Below are positions 61,231 to 64,000 of a stretch of 64,000 nucleotides of DNA, piece by piece; the first letter of the stretch is position 1, and the number at the start of each line of letters is the position of its first letter. A model generated the notes under the pieces. That model searched no databases and was not told where the DNA came from. It was given only the letters and a program-made list of their open reading frames with translations. Position numbers and translations under genes: made by a program. Location of the stretch: positions 553,501 to 617,500 of the forward strand of contig NZ_CP088247.1 in NCBI RefSeq assembly GCF_021117295.1. The letters run 5' to 3'. Source of the stretch: Methylorubrum sp. B1-46. GTDB taxonomy: Bacteria > Pseudomonadota > Alphaproteobacteria > Rhizobiales > Beijerinckiaceae.

Positions 61231-61647
61231 TCAGGAGCGTCGGACGTGGCGGCGCGGTCCTAGAACCACAATGTCTTCCGGCCGCACGCCGCGATCCATC
61301 GGCGCAGCGTACGGCCCCAGGGTACCGTGCAGCGATTGTATCGCCCAGCGGCCGTACCAGTCGCCCGAGGGCGAGAAGCGAGGCCGCGCCGACGCCGCAC
61401 GGCCGTCGCCCCACTGGGCATCTTTGAGGCCGATGAAGCGCGTCTCGGCGGACCCGTCGGCGAGCAGACCGAAGAGAATCGGTCGCGCATCGTCGCTCGA
61501 GGCGTTCATCGCGAGGGCCGGCAGCGGCATTTCCAAAAGCTTTCTCCAGGACAGATCGGATCGTCCGAAATTGGGACGGTGATCGGCCTCGCTGCAAATC
61601 CGAAGCCTGAAGCGCCTGTCGCGCGACAGAGTCAGGGGGCTCGCCAT
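61231..61647 (-). CDS. Hypothetical protein (138 aa)
   Basis: The 138-residue product (MASPLTLSRDRRFRLRICSE...) has a basic start, a central segment LPALAMNASSDDARPILFGLLADGSAETRFIGLKDAQWGDG and the end RPEDIVVLGPRRHVRRS. Composition is balanced, unlike the Arg/Pro-rich shadow frames around it. No signal, membrane helix or family is recognised. No strong ribosome site is visible. Confidence 0.5.
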   Translation of the reverse strand: MASPLTLSRDRRFRLRICSEADHRPNFGRSDLSWRKLLEMPLPALAMNASSDDARPILFGLLADGSAETRFIGLKDAQWGDGRAASARPRFSPSGDWYGRWAIQSLHGTLGPYAAPMDRGVRPEDIVVLGPRRHVRRS

Positions 61648-61806
61648 GGCAATGCCTGCAACCGTGGCTCACCGTTTGCCACTGCGGAGCGAAAGCCGTG
61701 CGAGCTGACGCGGAATGTGTCGCGATGGCACGCCGCCACGCCTGTGGCGACGCTCTGAAGGTCCTTGTCGAGACCGAACTCTCTGCCAGATCAGGAGTGG
61801 CCCTGT

Positions 61807-61953
61807 ATGAAGAACACTGTCGGCCTCCTTCTAGGCCCGGTTCGCCGCCGCTTCGCCGTTCTCGGTCTGCTCGGCGCTCTCGTCGTTACCGTGGCTTGGT
61901 GGTTCATCGTGGCCCGCGGCGTTTGGCTGGCGGTCGAATGGGCTTCCGCCTGA
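61807..61953 (+). CDS. Small membrane protein (48 aa)
   Basis: AGGAG lies 9 nt before the ATG. The 48-residue product has a basic start (MKNTVGLLLGPVRRRF) and one strong membrane helix (AVLGLLGALVVTVAWWFIVARGVWLAV). It probably sits in the inner membrane with the basic N-terminus inside. No family is recognised. It lies upstream of the sulfate-uptake genes, separated by a short frame and the regulatory region. Confidence 0.65.
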   Translation: MKNTVGLLLGPVRRRFAVLGLLGALVVTVAWWFIVARGVWLAVEWASA

Positions 61954-61981
61954 CGGCCGCACCCGCGTCGTTGCACCAAAC

Positions 61982-62145
61982 GTTCTTTCTTCAGAACGGA
62001 GCACTGATGGATCTTCCTTCTCGCATGTCCGAGCAGTGGGAGAAAAAACTTGCTAATCGGCCTATCTATGGCCCGAGGAGGGGATTGAAGTCGACATATC
62101 GCGCATAGCGCCGAGCTTGACATCGTTCTTTAAAAAGAACACTTC
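61982..62145 (+). promoter_or_regulatory. Regulatory region of the sulfate importer with two related inverted repeats
   Basis: GTTCTTTAAAAAGAAC (62125-62140) is a palindrome with 7-bp arms. GTTCTTTCTTCAGAAC (61982-61997) is a related site with 5-bp arms. A perfect -35 hexamer TTGACA (62117-62122) overlaps the left edge of the second site, so a regulator bound there would sit between -35 and -10. No strong -10 is visible. The pair may be the operator of sbp. Confidence 0.45.
62007..62108 (+). CDS. Possible 33-aa peptide upstream of sbp
   Basis: GGAG lies about 7 nt before an ATG opening 33 codons, giving a basic peptide (MDLPSRMSEQWEKKLANRPI...). It lies between the two inverted repeats. It might be a leader peptide or a small independent gene; evidence is weak. 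Confidence 0.35.
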   Translation: MDLPSRMSEQWEKKLANRPIYGPRRGLKSTYRA

Positions 62146-62172
62146 CTCCTCATGGATGGGTGAAGACCCGCG

Positions 62173-63240
62173 ATGTGGAGACGAGACGACGTGTTCGACG
62201 GACATCCGATCAAGCTGGGCAAAAAGCTCCACCGGCGCGCAGCCCTCCTCGGCTTTGCCATGGCCGCCAGCCTCGTATCGGCCGGCAGCGCCCGGGCGCA
62301 GACCGAGATTCTCAACGTGTCCTACGACCCGACGCGCGAACTCTACCGCGAGATCAACGCGGCCTTCATCGAAGAATGGAAGGCCAAGACCGGCGAGACG
62401 GTCACCGTGCGCGCGGCCCATGGCGGCTCGGGTGCGCAGGCTCGTACAGTCATCGACGGCATCCCCGCCGATGTCGTGACCCTCGGCATTCCCTCCGACA
62501 TCGACGCGATCGCCAAGCTCTCGCAGAAGATCCCGGCGGATTGGCGCACCAAGCTCCCGAACGAGGGCCTGCCCTACACCTCGACCGTGGTATTCCTCGT
62601 CCGCAAGGGCAATCCCAAGGCCGTGAAGGATTGGAACGATCTGGCTAAGCCAGATGTGAAGGTCATCACCCCGAACCCGAAGACCTCCGCCGGCGGACGC
62701 TGGAACTTCCTCGCCGCCTGGGGCTACGCCTACGAGAAGGAAGGCAAGGACAAGGAGAAGGCCAACGCCTTCGTCGGCTCGCTCTACAAGAACGTCCCCG
62801 TGCTTGACACCGGCGCCCGCGGCTCGACCGTGACCTTCGCCCAGCGGGGTCTCGGCGACGTGCTGCCGACCTGGGAGAACGAGGCGTTCCTCGTGCTGGA
62901 GGAGTTCGGCAAGGACAAGTTCGACATCGTCGTGCCGCCGACCTCGATCTACGCCGAGCCGCCCGTTGCCCTGGTCGACGCCAACGTCGACAAGCGCGGC
63001 ACGCGCAAGCAGGCCGAGGCTTACCTTCAGTTCCTGTACGGCGACCGGGCGCAGGCGATCTTCGCCAAGCATCATTATCGCCCGATCAAGCGCGAGGCGG
63101 CCAAGCCCGAGGATTTGGCGCAACTGCCCGAGATCAAGCTGTTCAAGATCGAGGATCTCCAGGGTTCCTGGGACGATATCCAGAAGGCCAACTTCGACAA
63201 TGGTGGCCTGTTCGATCAACTGAGCAAGGCCGGGCGCTGA
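62173..63240 (+). CDS. sbp: Sulfate ABC transporter periplasmic binding protein
   Basis: Sbp captures sulfate or thiosulfate in the periplasm for the CysTWA importer. The 355-residue product has a twin-basic-start signal region (LHRRAALLGFAMAASLVSAGSARAQ) and the family segments LNVSYDPTRELYREINAAF, the sulfate-contact GGSGAQARTVIDG, NPKTSAGGRWNFLAAWGYA, and LVDANVDKRGTRKQAEAYLQFLY. An in-frame ATG at 62263 would start within the signal, so the first ATG at 62173 is preferred. cysT starts 4 nt after the stop, so they are one transcript. Confidence 0.95.
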   Translation: MWRRDDVFDGHPIKLGKKLHRRAALLGFAMAASLVSAGSARAQTEILNVSYDPTRELYREINAAFIEEWKAKTGETVTVRAAHGGSGAQARTVIDGIPADVVTLGIPSDIDAIAKLSQKIPADWRTKLPNEGLPYTSTVVFLVRKGNPKAVKDWNDLAKPDVKVITPNPKTSAGGRWNFLAAWGYAYEKEGKDKEKANAFVGSLYKNVPVLDTGARGSTVTFAQRGLGDVLPTWENEAFLVLEEFGKDKFDIVVPPTSIYAEPPVALVDANVDKRGTRKQAEAYLQFLYGDRAQAIFAKHHYRPIKREAAKPEDLAQLPEIKLFKIEDLQGSWDDIQKANFDNGGLFDQLSKAGR

Positions 63241-63244
63241 CCGA

Positions 63245-64000
63245 ATGGTCGAACCAGTGAAACCACGGCGGCGTTTTCGCCAACGGAGCGTGATCCCCGG
63301 CTTCGGGATCACCTTCGGCTACACGCTGACCTGCCTCGGCGTGATCGTGCTGCTGCCGCTCGCGGCCCTCGTCGTGAAGGCGTCCGGTCTCGGCTTCTCG
63401 GGGATCTGGGAGGTCGCGACCGACCCGCGCGTGGCGAGCGCCCTGCGCGTGAGCTTCGGCGTATCGCTGCTCGCCGCTCTGACGGCATCGATCTTCGGCG
63501 GCATCGTCGCCTGGGTGCTGACCCGCTACGATTTCCCCGGTCGCAAGCTCGCCGACGCCGTGGTCGATCTGCCCTTCGCCCTGCCGACGGCGGTGGCCGG
63601 CATCGCGTTGGCCTCGCTCTACGCACCCAACGGACTGGTCGGCGAACAGCTCGCCAAGATCGGCATCGAGGCGGCCTACACGCCGGTCGGTATCTTCATC
63701 GCCATGGTGTTCATCGGCTTGCCCTTCGCGGTCCGCACGGTGCAGCCGCTGATCGCCGAGATCGACAAGGAGGTCGAGGAGGCCTCGGCCATCCTGGGCG
63801 CCTCGCGGATCACCACGCTCACAAGGGTGGTGCTGCCGCCGCTGATCCCGGCGGTGCTGACCGGCTTCGCTCTCGCCTTCGCCCGCGGCGTCGGCGAGTA
63901 CGGCTCGATCATCTTCATCGCCGGCAACCTGCCCTACGTCTCCGAGATCGCACCGCTGCTCATCGTCATCAAACTCTCGGAATTCGACTATGCGGGCGCG
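63245..64000 (+). CDS. cysT: Sulfate ABC transporter permease CysT (cut by window end)
   Basis: CysT forms, with CysW, the membrane channel of the sulfate importer. The visible 252 residues begin MVEPVKPRRRFRQRSVIPGF and include about six membrane helices. The EAA loop is EEASAILGASRITTLTRVVLPPLIPAVLTG, and FARGVGEYGSIIFIAGNLPYVSEIAPLLI is strongly CysT-like. It starts 4 nt after sbp. The gene is open at the end of the window; a further 25-40 residues, and cysW and cysA, are expected downstream. Confidence 0.94.
   Translation, partial: MVEPVKPRRRFRQRSVIPGFGITFGYTLTCLGVIVLLPLAALVVKASGLGFSGIWEVATDPRVASALRVSFGVSLLAALTASIFGGIVAWVLTRYDFPGRKLADAVVDLPFALPTAVAGIALASLYAPNGLVGEQLAKIGIEAAYTPVGIFIAMVFIGLPFAVRTVQPLIAEIDKEVEEASAILGASRITTLTRVVLPPLIPAVLTGFALAFARGVGEYGSIIFIAGNLPYVSEIAPLLIVIKLSEFDYAGA

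Noticed and set aside
61163..61672. 169-codon minus-strand frame overlapping the 138-aa gene
   Set aside because: It is in another frame of the same strand, with Arg/Pro-rich shadow composition; the 138-aa frame has the more balanced protein.
1..64000. Prophage, integrative element or defence island
   Set aside because: I found no integrase, transposase, phage, restriction, toxin-antitoxin or CRISPR genes, and the single tRNA is not flanked by a visible attachment-site duplication.

Overview
The window is a high-GC chromosomal segment whose gene content and style fit a methylotrophic alphaproteobacterium of the Methylobacterium/Methylorubrum group (Rhizobiales). Supporting signs are the MucR regulator, an isolated fliP, the fabD-fabG-acpP-fabF-mltG block, a DUF6456 protein, a DUF1674 protein and an RbbA-type transporter beside xfp and ackA. 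I see no prophage, integrative element, transposase or CRISPR array. The segment looks like core chromosome seeded with small dispersed palindromic repeats. Layout: 0.1-2.6 kb carries a small membrane peptide, fabI, fliP and a DoxX protein. 2.6-8.8 kb (minus) carries a giant exported helical-repeat protein, a small exported protein and oligopeptidase B. 9-16 kb is a regulatory and small-protein zone: mucR, a DUF6456 protein, sufE, a PAS/HisKA_2 kinase with an eroded ATPase domain, a ~1 kb gene-free stretch, a stand-alone PAS protein, a 54-aa GcrA-like HTH protein, gloA and a winged-helix protein. 16-23 kb holds pepN, a PleC-like multi-PAS histidine kinase and zwf, whose last codons are copied as 29-bp tandem repeats beyond the stop. 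23-28 kb holds a PilZ protein, cutA, nadK, a DUF1674 (SDH assembly) protein, rsmB and small ORFs. 28-31 kb has a polytopic membrane protein and an unusual alpha-oxoamine-synthase-like PLP enzyme. 31.6-36.9 kb is the fatty-acid block with mltG. 36.9-49.4 kb is a carbon-metabolism region: a GH65 disaccharide phosphorylase overlapping beta-phosphoglucomutase (minus), divergent from ackA - HlyD - RbbA-type ABC - ABC permease - xfp (plus). 49.5-55 kb has a flavin monooxygenase, tRNA-Gly(TCC) and an iron(III) ABC importer in the order fbpC-fbpA-fbpB. 55-62 kb holds small exported or membrane proteins, an EI24/CysZ-like protein, a kelch protein, a flavin amine-oxidase-like protein, a membrane-anchored cNMP-binding protein and a cupin. 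62.2-64 kb starts a sulfate importer (sbp, then cysT cut by the window end). Working logic: GH65 and PgmB would turn an alpha-glucose disaccharide into glucose plus glucose 6-phosphate. Zwf takes glucose 6-phosphate into the pentose phosphate pool, and Xfp with AckA would turn sugar phosphates into acetyl phosphate, then acetate and ATP. An FNR/FixK-like half-matched box in the shared GH65/ackA intergenic region suggests, but does not prove, low-oxygen control. Most reported gene starts were chosen from Shine-Dalgarno sequence and family length; several long ORFs in other frames are high-GC shadows and are left out.
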